64,000 nucleotides of DNA. Origin: CAIKMD01 sp963702925. Lineage in GTDB: Bacteria; Pseudomonadota; Alphaproteobacteria; ATCC43930; CGMCC-115725. Below the pieces are notes generated by a model. It was given only the letters and a program-made list of their open reading frames with translations, searched no databases and was not told where the DNA came from. Both the position numbers and the translations under genes were made by a program. Below are positions 9,087 to 17,295 of this stretch, one piece after another (the stretch's first letter is position 1; each line of letters starts with the position of its first letter). The stretch is taken from positions 1,116,001-1,180,000 of the forward strand of contig OY969771.1 of the NCBI GenBank assembly GCA_963702925.1, in the 5' to 3' direction.

Positions 9087-9625
9087 GCGGGGTTGGTTTT
9101 GCTTGCCGGTGCGCGATCGGGTTCGAGCAGCGCGAGCAAGCCTTGCAGAATCTCGACCGGACGCGGCGGGCAACCCTTGATGTGCAGATCGACCGGTACG
9201 ACGTCTTTGACGCCACCCGCCACGGCATAGCTGCCGGCGAAGATCCCGCCATCGGCGACGCAATCGCCGAGCGCCACGACCCATTTGGGATCGGGCGTCG
9301 CGCGATAAGTGCGCTCCAGCGCTTCGTGCATGTTCTTGGTCACGGGCCCGGTCACGAGCAGCACGTCGGCATGGCGCGGCGATGCGACGAAGTGGAGTCC
9401 GAACCGCTCGAGATCGTAGAAGGCGTTGCTGAGCGCGTTGATCTCCAGCTCGCAGCCATTGCACGACCCGGCATCGACCTGGCGGATCGACAGGCTGCGT
9501 CCCAAGCGCCGCCGCGACGCGCGCTCGACCGCGGCGCCGAGCTCGGCCAGCGCCGCATCCGCGATAGCGGGCGCCGCTTCGGTCAAGGGCGATCGGATCA
9601 GGCTCTCGAACAGCAATTTGCGCAT
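9083..9625 (-). CDS. hyfI: Hydrogenase-4 small subunit-like / NuoB-like Fe-S protein
   Basis: NuoB/HycG/HyfI family, 180 residues. It should carry the terminal [4Fe-4S] cluster (N2-like) next to the large subunit. Four cysteine positions are intact: Cys55 and Cys58 in SCNGCE, Cys122 in GDC, and Cys152 in KGCPP. All ligands are therefore present although the large subunit has lost its Ni site. It is the sixth gene of the minus-strand operon hyfB-hyfC-hyfE-hyfF-hyfG-hyfI. The 54-residue N-terminal lead before the first cysteine is typical of HycG-type proteins rather than NuoB. The name is by homology; hydrogenase activity is not expected. Confidence 0.88.
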   Translation of the reverse strand: MRKLLFESLIRSPLTEAAPAIADAALAELGAAVERASRRRLGRSLSIRQVDAGSCNGCELEINALSNAFYDLERFGLHFVASPRHADVLLVTGPVTKNMHEALERTYRATPDPKWVVALGDCVADGGIFAGSYAVAGGVKDVVPVDLHIKGCPPRPVEILQGLLALLEPDRAPASKTNPA

Positions 9626-9634
9626 GCGCGATCC

Positions 9635-11152
9635 TCAGAGATCATGGCCCGAATAAGAGCAATTGAAGGATTTGTTGCACAGCGGGAAATCGGCGACGAT
9701 GTTGCCTTCGATCGCGGCTTCGAGCAGCGGCCATTGGAACCAGGACGGGTCGCGCAAATGGCAACGCTCGATCCTTCCCTCGCGATCGAGAAGCAGCCAA
9801 ACCAGCACATCGCCGCGGAAGCTTTCGGCGAGCGCCATTCCTTCCCGTGGCAAGCCGCGTCCTTTGTCGGCGAGGTCGAGCGCGATCGGGCCATCGGGCA
9901 TGCGATCGAGCAGCTGGTCGATCAAGGCGAGGCTTTGCTCGACTTCATCGATGCGGATCCAAACCCGCGCATTGACGTCGCCTTCGCTGCGCACCGGAAC
10001 CGTGAAGGAAAGCTCGCCATAGGGCGCATAGCCGGGCGTGCGGCGGGCATCGAAAGCCCGGCCCGAGGCGCGGCCGACATAGCCGCCGGCACCGAAATGC
10101 GCGGCCAGCTCGGGCCGCAGCACGCCGGTGCCGACCGTCCGGTCTTGCAAGGAAGCGGTCTGGTCGTAAAGCGTGACGAGCGCCGGAAAGCGCCGCCGCG
10201 CCTCGGCGACCAGCACGCGGATCGTCCTTTTTCCTTCGGCGGAAAGATCGACGCTGGTGCCGCCCGGCACGACGCAATCGCGCATCAGCCGGTGACCGAA
10301 GCAAGCATCGGCCGCGCGCAGCACGTTTTCGCGCAGCACGGCGCAATGCGCCAGCATCAGCGCGAAAGCGGCATCGTTGCAGATCGCGCCGATATCGCCG
10401 AAATGATTGGCAAGGCGCTCCATCTCGGCCATGAGCGCGCGCAGCCAAACGGCACGCGGCGGCGCCTCGACGCCCAGCGCGGCTTCGGCGGCACGCGAAA
10501 ACGCCAGAGCGTAGGCGACCGTGCTGTCGCCGGAAGTGCGGCCGGCGAGCTTTGCGCCGCGCGCAAGATCGGCGCCCCGCATCAGGCTTTCGATGCCTTT
10601 ATGGACATAGCCCAGACGTTCCTCGAGCCGAACGACGGTCTCGCCATTGGCGGTGAAGCGGAAATGGCCCGGCTCGATGATCCCGGCATGCACCGGCCCG
10701 ACCGGAATTTGGTGCAGGCTTTCGCCGTCGACGGGAAGAAATTCATAAGCGCGCGACACCGCCGCGCCGGGATTCTGGCCCAGCGGATGGCGCAAATCCC
10801 AGCGTCCGTGATCGAGCCAGGAACGCAGATCGACCGCGCCTTCGGCTTCGAGCCCAAAAAGATCGGTGATCGCGCGCTCGAGCCGGCTCGCCGGCACATG
10901 CAAGCGCGCGATCGAGGGGAACCGCCCCGACGCCGCGTCCAGGCTCAACACCGCGATGTCGCAAGGCTCTTCGTGGAGCAGCGCCACGTGAACGCGCGTC
11001 TTCTCCGCCCACAGCCCGAGCAAAGTGAATTGCCCGGCGGCGAGCTGCGCCGCCGCGCTGAACCAGGTGGCATGATCGACGTCGACGCGCGGCCAAGGCG
11101 ATTGGAGCGCGGTGGCCTTTCCTTGCCTGGTAAGATCGCTTAACGCCGACAT
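9635..11152 (-). CDS. hyfG: Hydrogenase-4 large subunit-like (NuoC-NuoD fusion) without NiFe ligands
   Basis: HyfG/HycE-type fusion, 505 residues: an N-terminal NuoC-like domain (about 1-150) then a NuoD/large-subunit domain starting near IPVGPVHAGIIEPGHFRF. In true NiFe enzymes the Ni is held by an N-terminal CxxC and a C-terminal DPCxxC. Here the N-terminal site reads AGRTSGDSTVAYA with no cysteine, and the C-terminus reads FPLCNKSFNCSYSGHDL, with a different cysteine spacing. It therefore cannot bind NiFe in the known way and fits the energy-converting hydrogenase-related (Ehr) group. Ten bases separate it from hyfI. The two C-terminal cysteines could bind another metal or form a disulfide; this is open. 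Confidence 0.88.
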   Translation of the reverse strand: MSALSDLTRQGKATALQSPWPRVDVDHATWFSAAAQLAAGQFTLLGLWAEKTRVHVALLHEEPCDIAVLSLDAASGRFPSIARLHVPASRLERAITDLFGLEAEGAVDLRSWLDHGRWDLRHPLGQNPGAAVSRAYEFLPVDGESLHQIPVGPVHAGIIEPGHFRFTANGETVVRLEERLGYVHKGIESLMRGADLARGAKLAGRTSGDSTVAYALAFSRAAEAALGVEAPPRAVWLRALMAEMERLANHFGDIGAICNDAAFALMLAHCAVLRENVLRAADACFGHRLMRDCVVPGGTSVDLSAEGKRTIRVLVAEARRRFPALVTLYDQTASLQDRTVGTGVLRPELAAHFGAGGYVGRASGRAFDARRTPGYAPYGELSFTVPVRSEGDVNARVWIRIDEVEQSLALIDQLLDRMPDGPIALDLADKGRGLPREGMALAESFRGDVLVWLLLDREGRIERCHLRDPSWFQWPLLEAAIEGNIVADFPLCNKSFNCSYSGHDL

Positions 11153-11165
11153 CGGCCGCTCCGCC

Positions 11166-12617
11166 CTAACCCAGCATGCCGGAGACGTGTTGAAACCACG
11201 TCACAAGCGGCGCCGGCAAATAGATGCCGGCGGCCAGCACCAGCGCAAAATGCGTGAACATCGGCACATAGGAGGCCTCGACCGGCGCCGTGCTGCCGCG
11301 TGCCTCGCCGAAAGCGAGCGAATTGAGCCGCAGCAACAACGCGCCGAAGGCGATCAGCAGCGCCGCGGCCAGTATCACCGCCAGCACAGGCGCGCGCGCG
11401 AAGGTCGATGTCACCACCAGGAATTCGCTGGTGAAAATGCCAAGCGGCGGCAAGCCCGCGATCGCGATCACGCCCAGCACGAGCCCCCAGCCGAGCCAGG
11501 GATGAGTCTCGGTGAGACCGCCGATCTCGGCGATGCGTTGCGTGCCTTTGACTTGGGCAATATGGCCGACCGCGAAGAAGATTCCCGATTTGGTGAGGCT
11601 GTGCATCGTCATGTGCAGCAGCCCGGCGAAATTCGCGAGCGGCCCGCCCATGCCGAAGGCAAAAGTGATGATGCCCATATGCTCGATCGACGAATAGGCG
11701 AACATGCGCTTGATGTCGCGCCGGCGATAAAGCATGAACGCGGCGAAGACCGCCGAGGTGAGGCCCATCGTCACCATCAGCGGGCCGGGCGTGACCGCGG
11801 CGGCGTTGGCCGCCATCAGGATCTTGAAGCGCAACACGGCGTACAGCGCGACATTGAGCAGCAAGCCCGACAACACCGCGGAAATCGGCGTCGGGCCTTC
11901 GGCATGGGCATCGGGCAGCCAGGCGTGGAGCGGCGCAAGCCCGACCTTGGTGCCATAGCCGAGCAGAAGAAAGACGAAGGCGACATTCAACAGCGCCGGA
12001 TCGAAGCTGGCGACATGCGCGACGAGGGTCGTCCACACCATGGAATTGATGCCCTCGCCGATCACCGGCTGCGCCGCGACATAGACCAAAATCGTGCCGA
12101 ACAGCGCCAGCGCGATGCCGACGCTGCCGAGAATGAAATATTTCCACGCCGCTTCGAGCGCTTCATGGGTGCGATAAATGCCGACCATGATCACGGTGGT
12201 GAGAGTCGCCAGCTCGACCGCAACCCACATGAGGCCGATATTGTTGGCCAGCAACGCCAGGTTCATGGCGAAGAGCAGGATTTGATACATGGCGTGGTAA
12301 AAGCGCAGATGGCGGCGCGTGAGCCGGCCGATCTCGAGCTCGTGCGCGACATAGCTCGCGCTGAAGACGCTGGTGGTGAAGGCAACGAAGCAATTGAGCG
12401 TGACGAAGACGACGTTGAGATCGTCGACGAAGAGATATTGCCCCGGCGCGGGCCGGCCGGCGACGAAGAACAAAGTTGCGGCCGCGAAAGTCGCGAAGGT
12501 CGCGACGACGTTCAAGATCGCGCTCGGCCGATAACCGGGCAATACCGCCAGCAAAGCAGCCGCGCAAAGCGGAATGAGCAGCACCGCAGTCATGGCATCG
12601 GACGCCAAATTGTTCAT
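11166..12617 (-). CDS. hyfF: Hydrogenase-4 component F-like antiporter subunit
   Basis: Mrp-antiporter/NuoL-N-M family membrane protein, 483 residues, with about 13-14 hydrophobic segments along its length. The family blocks WVAVELATLTTV (the conserved transmembrane Glu), SVGIALALFGT, GYGTKVGLAPLHAWLPDAHAEGPTPISAVLSG (the conserved Lys loop) and YSSIEHMGI are all present, so the proton-pumping residues look intact. The start overlaps the stop of hyfE by four bases. It is the second of two antiporter-like subunits in the complex, the other being HyfB, which suggests at least two ion channels. Confidence 0.9.
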   Translation of the reverse strand: MNNLASDAMTAVLLIPLCAAALLAVLPGYRPSAILNVVATFATFAAATLFFVAGRPAPGQYLFVDDLNVVFVTLNCFVAFTTSVFSASYVAHELEIGRLTRRHLRFYHAMYQILLFAMNLALLANNIGLMWVAVELATLTTVIMVGIYRTHEALEAAWKYFILGSVGIALALFGTILVYVAAQPVIGEGINSMVWTTLVAHVASFDPALLNVAFVFLLLGYGTKVGLAPLHAWLPDAHAEGPTPISAVLSGLLLNVALYAVLRFKILMAANAAAVTPGPLMVTMGLTSAVFAAFMLYRRRDIKRMFAYSSIEHMGIITFAFGMGGPLANFAGLLHMTMHSLTKSGIFFAVGHIAQVKGTQRIAEIGGLTETHPWLGWGLVLGVIAIAGLPPLGIFTSEFLVVTSTFARAPVLAVILAAALLIAFGALLLRLNSLAFGEARGSTAPVEASYVPMFTHFALVLAAGIYLPAPLVTWFQHVSGMLG

Positions 12618-13276
12618 CGCCGTTCACCGCGGAACCGGTCGAGCGCCTGGAGATCGACCGTGTCGAAACGCTCGCGAATGCGGAACAGGAAAATGCCGAT
12701 GACGATGAACGCGATCAGGATCGAGAAGGCGAAGCTGATCTCGACCACCAGCGGCATGCCTTTGGCGCCCGTGGCGGCGAGAACCAGCCCGTTTTCGAGC
12801 GACATGAAGCCGACGACCTGACTGACGGCGTTGCGGCGGGTGACCATCATCAGCAAGCCGAGCAAAACGACGCCCAGCGCGAAGGCCAAATCCTCGCGCG
12901 CGAGCGGACCGGCTTCGGTCGTGACCTTCAGCATCACCACCATCGACAACGCCACCAGCGCCATGCCCGCGAGCATGGTGAGTCCGATGCCGACCACGCT
13001 TTCGATCTCGCGATGAATGCCGAGGCGCTCGACGATCTTGCGCAGCACGACCGGAATGATGATCGCCTTGAAGCCCAACGCCAACGCGGCCGTCACGTAA
13101 AGATGCGGCGCGCTTTGGATAAAGGCCTGCCACGCGACCGAGGCGGAAAGCACGGTGGCGTGGAACGCGTAGATATTCAGCAGCGAATAAAGGCGATCCT
13201 GGTACAGCAGCACGAAGCTGATGAGCACCAGCCCGCCAGCCAGAAGATGCGCGATGTCGAAGGCAAGATGGTCCAT
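12614..13276 (-). CDS. hyfE: Hydrogenase-4 component E-like membrane subunit
   Basis: HyfE family membrane protein, 220 residues with about six to seven transmembrane segments; it corresponds roughly to NuoK plus extra helices. The end of the protein is hydrophilic (FRIRERFDTVDLQALDRFRGERR), the typical HyfE tail. It abuts hyfC (the next base pair) and overlaps hyfF by four bases, so translation of the three is tightly coupled. No separate HyfD-like gene is present; the operon goes B-C-E-F-G-I. Confidence 0.85.
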   Translation of the reverse strand: MDHLAFDIAHLLAGGLVLISFVLLYQDRLYSLLNIYAFHATVLSASVAWQAFIQSAPHLYVTAALALGFKAIIIPVVLRKIVERLGIHREIESVVGIGLTMLAGMALVALSMVVMLKVTTEAGPLAREDLAFALGVVLLGLLMMVTRRNAVSQVVGFMSLENGLVLAATGAKGMPLVVEISFAFSILIAFIVIGIFLFRIRERFDTVDLQALDRFRGERR

Positions 13277-14233
13277 CTAAAAGCCCCGCGAGACGAATCG
13301 CAGTAACGTGGCGAGCAAGCCAAGCATGAGCGCGGCGCCGAGAAATTCCGGCACCCGGAAAACGCGCATCTTGGCGATCGTGGTCTCGAAAGCGGCGAGA
13401 AGCGCGCCGCCGAAGGCGAGCTTCAGCACGTAGTAGACAACGCCCGCTACCATGGCGGCGAGCCCTGCCCCATCCGGCGCCAAGCCCCAGGGAAGGAACA
13501 GGCAGACGATCAGCGAGAGATAGAGCACCAGCTTCAGCGAAGCGGCGAGCTCGATCATGGCGAGATGCCGGCCGGAATATTCGAGCACCATGGCCTCATG
13601 CACCATGGTGAGCTCGAGATGGGTGGCGGGATTGTCGACCGGAATGCGGCCGTTCTCGGCGATCGCGACGATGATGAGCGCGACCAGCGCCAGGCCGAGC
13701 GACACGCGCAACCCGACCTCGGGCGAAAGCATGAAAGCGGCGACCGTCGAAAGCTGGGTCGAGCCCGCGACCAGGGCAAGGCTAAAGACGATCATCATCA
13801 TGGCCGGCTCGGCCAGCGAGGCGATCAGCATTTCGCGGCTCGAGCCGATGCCGCCGAAGCTCGTGCCGACATCCATCCCCGCCAAAGCGAGGAAGAAACG
13901 CCCGCTGCCCAACAGCGCGATGATGGCGATGAGATCGGCCGACCAGCTGAACATCAGCCCCAGCGCGAAAGTCGGCACCAGCGCGGCGGCGACCCAGGTC
14001 GTGGCAAAGACGAGATAGGGCGCCACCCGGAACAGCCAGCTGGCATTCTCGGCCAGCACCACTTCCTTGCGAAAAAGCCGCAGCAAGTCGCGGTAAGGCT
14101 GGATCACGGAAGGTCCGCGCCGGCGCAAGAGACGCGCCTTGACCTTGCGCACGATGCCGGTCAACAGCGGCGCCAGCAGCAAGACCAAGGCCATCTGCAT
14201 TCCCTGGACGAAGAGCGCGAGGATCAAAGCCAT
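13277..14233 (-). CDS. hyfC: Hydrogenase-4 component C-like / NuoH-like membrane subunit
   Basis: NuoH/HycD/HyfC family membrane anchor, 318 residues, linking the Fe-S module to the antiporter subunits. The first cytoplasmic loop RRGPSVIQPYRDLLRLFRKE is the family signature, followed by eight or so hydrophobic segments and the conserved acidic loop NPATHLELTMVHEAMVLEYSG. The frame is open upstream, but the ATG at 14233 overlaps the end of hyfB by ten bases and gives the standard N-terminus, so longer versions are rejected. Confidence 0.9.
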   Translation of the reverse strand: MALILALFVQGMQMALVLLLAPLLTGIVRKVKARLLRRRGPSVIQPYRDLLRLFRKEVVLAENASWLFRVAPYLVFATTWVAAALVPTFALGLMFSWSADLIAIIALLGSGRFFLALAGMDVGTSFGGIGSSREMLIASLAEPAMMMIVFSLALVAGSTQLSTVAAFMLSPEVGLRVSLGLALVALIIVAIAENGRIPVDNPATHLELTMVHEAMVLEYSGRHLAMIELAASLKLVLYLSLIVCLFLPWGLAPDGAGLAAMVAGVVYYVLKLAFGGALLAAFETTIAKMRVFRVPEFLGAALMLGLLATLLRFVSRGF

Positions 14234-16236
14234 ATCGCCAACACCAGCAGAAGCAGCACGAGCACGCTGAAGACAAGGCTCAGATAGCGCCGGATCGTCA
14301 GGAACTGGAGATGGTTGAGCCGTTCGGCCGCGAAACCCATCGCGACGGCGACCGGCGCGTAAAGCCACTCCCAGATCACATCGTGCAATTCGGCGTGGAA
14401 GCGTGCCGGGCGCAGCTCGCCGGGCGGCGGCATCTCGACATGCTCGCGGGCACGGAAGACCACGCTGCCGAAGACGCGGCGGATCGGCTGCGCGAAGCTG
14501 CCCGCCGTATATTGCGTGACCGGAGTCGGAACCGGAAAGCCGCAATCCCAGGCCGGGCCGCGCCGCAAGGCGCGCGATGCCGCGCGATGGATGATGGCGG
14601 CCGCCAGCGAGCCCGACAAGCCGATGAAGAGAAACACCAGGAACCCGTCATAGGAGCTGCGGCCTTCGTCGATCGGCACGATGGCAAGCCAGGGCAAATC
14701 GCTTTGCGCCGGGACGCCGCCATGCACCAAGGCCTGAGTCACCGGGCTCAACGCGTCGATCACGAAACCGGGCAGGATGCCGCCGAGGAGGCACAGCGCG
14801 GCAAGAAAGAACATCGCGGCGAGCGAGAGGCTATCGACTTCGAGCGCCTTTTCGGCGGCGGCCGAGCGCGGCCGGCCGAGGAAGGTGACGCCGAAGGCTT
14901 TGACGAAACAGGTCGCGGCCAAGGCCGCCGCCAACGCCAACAACGCGCCGACCGCCGGGATCAAGATCTTCAAGCCCCATTGCGGCAGATCGGGGCTCAC
15001 CAGAATCGCCTGGAAGGTCAGCCATTCCGAGACGAAGCCGTTGAGCGGCGGCAGCGCCGAGATCGCGGCGCAGCCCACCAGAAACGCGAAGCTGGTGAAT
15101 TTCATGCGATGGATAAGCCCGCCCAGCTGCTCCATGTCGCGCTCGCCCGTCGCCGTCAGCACCGCGCCCGCGCCGAAGAACAGCAGGCTTTTGAAGATCG
15201 AATGATTGAGAACGTGGAACAACGCCGCGGTCAGGGCGAGCGCCGCGGCCCATTCGATGCCGTTGGCGCTGAAAGCGAGCGCCAGTCCGAGCCCGATATA
15301 GATGATGCCGATATTCTCGACCGTGTGATAGGCGAGCAAGCGTTTGATGTCGTGCTCCATCAGCGCATAAAGCACGCCCATGGTCGCGGTCACGCCGCCC
15401 AGCGCCAGCACGACCATGCTCGACCACCAATTGGGCTCGCCCAGCAAATCGAAGATGATGCGCACGAAGCCGTAAATCGCGACCTTGGTCATGACGCCGC
15501 TCATCAGCGCGGAAACATGGCTCGGCGCGGCCGGATGGGCGAGCGGCAGCCAGGCATGCAGCGGCACGATGCCGGCCTTCGATCCCGCGCCCAGCAGCAC
15601 CAGAGTGAGCACGAGCGCGACGGTGGCCGGCGCGCGCGGCACCGCGCGCAAGGTCGCAAAAGCGTAGCCGCCTTCGGGACCGGCGAGCAGGCCGAAGGCC
15701 AACAGCAAGGCCAGCGTGCCGAAGCTCGCCATGATGAAATAGACATAACCGGCTTGCGCGTTGTCGCGCTCGCGATGATGCGCCATCACCAACGCCCAAG
15801 AGGCGAGCGACATGAACTCCCACGAAAACAGAAAGGTGAACGCGTCGTCGGCAAGCACGACCAGATTCATGCCGGCGAGAAAAGCGGGAAAGAACGGCAG
15901 GACGCGCATCGGCGCCGTCTCGTGCTCTCCGTAACCGAGCGCGTAGAGGCTCGCCGAGGCGCCGCCGAGATTGACCACCACGAGGAAGAACGAAGCGAGC
16001 TTGTCGACGCGAAAATGCGCGCCCAGCCAAGGCAAGCCGATCGGCAGAACCAATCCCGATGTCGGCCCGGCGAAGCCCAGCAAATGACCAAGCGCCGAGC
16101 ACAAGGCGACCAGAGAAATGACCAGACTCAAACCATAGAGAATCCTACTGCCCACCCTCTCGCGACCAATCACGAGAGCGAGGCCCGAAACTCCGAGCAA
16201 CGCCACGACGCATTCCAGTCCGAGGACGACCGCCAT
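14224..16236 (-). CDS. hyfB: Hydrogenase-4 component B-like antiporter subunit
   Basis: NuoL-type membrane protein, 670 residues, first gene of the operon. It contains the antiporter blocks FLFSWEFMSLASWALV (transmembrane Glu), GAGSKAGIVPLHAWLPLAHPAAPSHVSALMSG and LLAYHTVENIGIIYIG, and a C-terminal hydrophobic tail after the GPAWDCGFPVPTPVTQYTAGSF block characteristic of HyfB. Function: ion translocation coupled to the soluble redox module. It is 21 bp downstream of the XRE regulator gene on the same strand, so the regulator probably shares its transcript or promoter. Confidence 0.92.
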   Translation of the reverse strand: MAVVLGLECVVALLGVSGLALVIGRERVGSRILYGLSLVISLVALCSALGHLLGFAGPTSGLVLPIGLPWLGAHFRVDKLASFFLVVVNLGGASASLYALGYGEHETAPMRVLPFFPAFLAGMNLVVLADDAFTFLFSWEFMSLASWALVMAHHRERDNAQAGYVYFIMASFGTLALLLAFGLLAGPEGGYAFATLRAVPRAPATVALVLTLVLLGAGSKAGIVPLHAWLPLAHPAAPSHVSALMSGVMTKVAIYGFVRIIFDLLGEPNWWSSMVVLALGGVTATMGVLYALMEHDIKRLLAYHTVENIGIIYIGLGLALAFSANGIEWAAALALTAALFHVLNHSIFKSLLFFGAGAVLTATGERDMEQLGGLIHRMKFTSFAFLVGCAAISALPPLNGFVSEWLTFQAILVSPDLPQWGLKILIPAVGALLALAAALAATCFVKAFGVTFLGRPRSAAAEKALEVDSLSLAAMFFLAALCLLGGILPGFVIDALSPVTQALVHGGVPAQSDLPWLAIVPIDEGRSSYDGFLVFLFIGLSGSLAAAIIHRAASRALRRGPAWDCGFPVPTPVTQYTAGSFAQPIRRVFGSVVFRAREHVEMPPPGELRPARFHAELHDVIWEWLYAPVAVAMGFAAERLNHLQFLTIRRYLSLVFSVLVLLLLVLAIWL

Positions 16237-16257
16237 GCTGCGCTTGCCTTTGCGCCC

Positions 16258-16503
16258 TTACGCTTTCAACCGAACGCCGCGGCCGCCGCCCGCGCTCGCG
16301 GCCCCTTCGCCGATCAGCTCGATGCCCGCCAGGTCGAGCGCGGTCACCAATTTCATCAGCAAATCAACATTGCCACGAATAACACCTTCGCTCGCTTCCA
16401 TGCGCTGAATCGTGGGAACCGACAGGCCGGAAAGCTCCGCCAGCTTGCGCTGGTCGATGCCGAGCAAGGAGCGGGCGGCGCGCAGCTGGGCAGCCGAGAT
16501 CAT
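16258..16503 (-). CDS. Small XRE-family transcriptional regulator
   Basis: An 81-residue protein made almost entirely of one Cro/C1-type helix-turn-helix: QLRAARSLLGIDQRKLAELSGLSVPTIQRMEASEG, residues 6-40. No toxin partner is adjacent, so this is not an obvious antitoxin. It is immediately upstream of hyfB on the same strand, and a near-perfect palindrome lies 13-40 bp before its ATG. The parsimonious reading is an autoregulator that also controls the Hyf-type operon. The C-terminus is Gly/Ala-rich with no recognisable sensor domain. Confidence 0.85.
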   Translation of the reverse strand: MISAAQLRAARSLLGIDQRKLAELSGLSVPTIQRMEASEGVIRGNVDLLMKLVTALDLAGIELIGEGAASAGGGRGVRLKA

Positions 16504-17094
16504 CTTTCTGACGCGATATATAATGTCTTAAACATCATATATACCGTTTAATATATCAAAAGAGCGATCTCAAGAGGGAATTCTTCTATTCCTCGAAGCT
16601 CTTGTGAGCGGCGCGCGCCCTTCCCGCGCGCCGTCCCGCTGCACAGCATTTCGAGCGGCTCTTCCGGAACCCAGCTTTTGCGTTGGCAAGCCTTTGTCTT
16701 AACAGGGTTTTTGACACATAAAAGTCACGCGATAAATCTGTGACTCGCCGTAATTTCGATGCCGGCGCGCAAACGCCTGGCGGCCTAGAAGGGCCGCACC
16801 TCCCACCGCCCGAATGCTCGCGGATACCGAGGTTTGCGCGGCACGGAAAGAGATGGATCGCGTGTGGGAACGACGAGGAGAGCCGCTTGAACAGGCCGTT
16901 GGGTCGGAAACTTGGAGCCGTCGCTTCGCGGCTGCAGCACCGCTCCTCGCACCGCTGCGCTCCCGGCTTGCCAATGATCGAGCGCGAGCGGCCGTCACCG
17001 GAACGTGATGCGCGCCCGGCTCGGTATGGTCTCAAACTCTTCGCACACCTTGCACGATCCCTGTTCATGAGCCGGTGATTCGGGAGGTTGTTGC
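16504..17094. other. 590-bp intergenic stretch
   Basis: Apart from the palindrome next to the XRE gene, no gene can be supported. Open frames on both strands are Arg/Ser/Pro-rich and look like noise. A possible promoter faces right: TTGACA at 16711-16716 and TAAATC at 16733-16738 with 16-base spacing, overlapping a GTCAC...GTGAC dyad at 16724-16744. Any transcript would be more than 300 bases upstream of the next plus-strand gene. Confidence 0.35.
16516..16543 (-). promoter_or_regulatory. AT-rich palindrome upstream of the XRE regulator
   Basis: Arms TATATAATG and CATCATATA are complementary except for one position, separated by a seven-base TCTTAAA. The region is strikingly AT-rich for this genome and lies directly upstream of the regulator's start, where a promoter would be. 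It fits an autoregulatory operator for the XRE protein; this is inference from location and symmetry. Confidence 0.5.
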
Positions 17095-17292
17095 ATGGCG
17101 GTCTATTGGTGCCGATTTCTCGACCGCGAAGGCAGAGTTTTTGCCGCGGAGAAGTTCGTGTGCGCCGACGTCGAGGAAGCAAGCGAGAAAGGACGTAAAA
17201 TCCTGCTCGAAGGCGAAGGAGTCGGTTTCGAGATCTGGGAGGGTACGCGGCGAGTCCACATCGAGCAACCCTCGCGCGAGCGCGCCCGATAG
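17095..17292 (+). CDS. Small hypothetical protein
   Basis: A 65-residue acidic protein beginning MAVYWCRFLDREGRVFAAEKF with a good GGGAGG ribosome site nine bases before the ATG. The pattern (short beta-strand start, an Asp-x-Glu-Glu-Ala helix, ending with WEGTRRVHIE) resembles small alphaproteobacterial proteins of unknown function whose N-terminus reads like a two-strand sheet. It ends three bases before the stop of the convergent MFS gene. No function can be assigned. Confidence 0.6.
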   Translation: MAVYWCRFLDREGRVFAAEKFVCADVEEASEKGRKILLEGEGVGFEIWEGTRRVHIEQPSRERAR

Positions 17293-17295
17293 ACA

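Noticed and set aside
9143..11143. Very long plus-strand open frame opposite the HyfG gene
   Set aside because: It is the antisense shadow of a high-G+C coding gene: Arg/Asp/His-rich with no recognisable domains. The minus-strand genes here have clear motifs.
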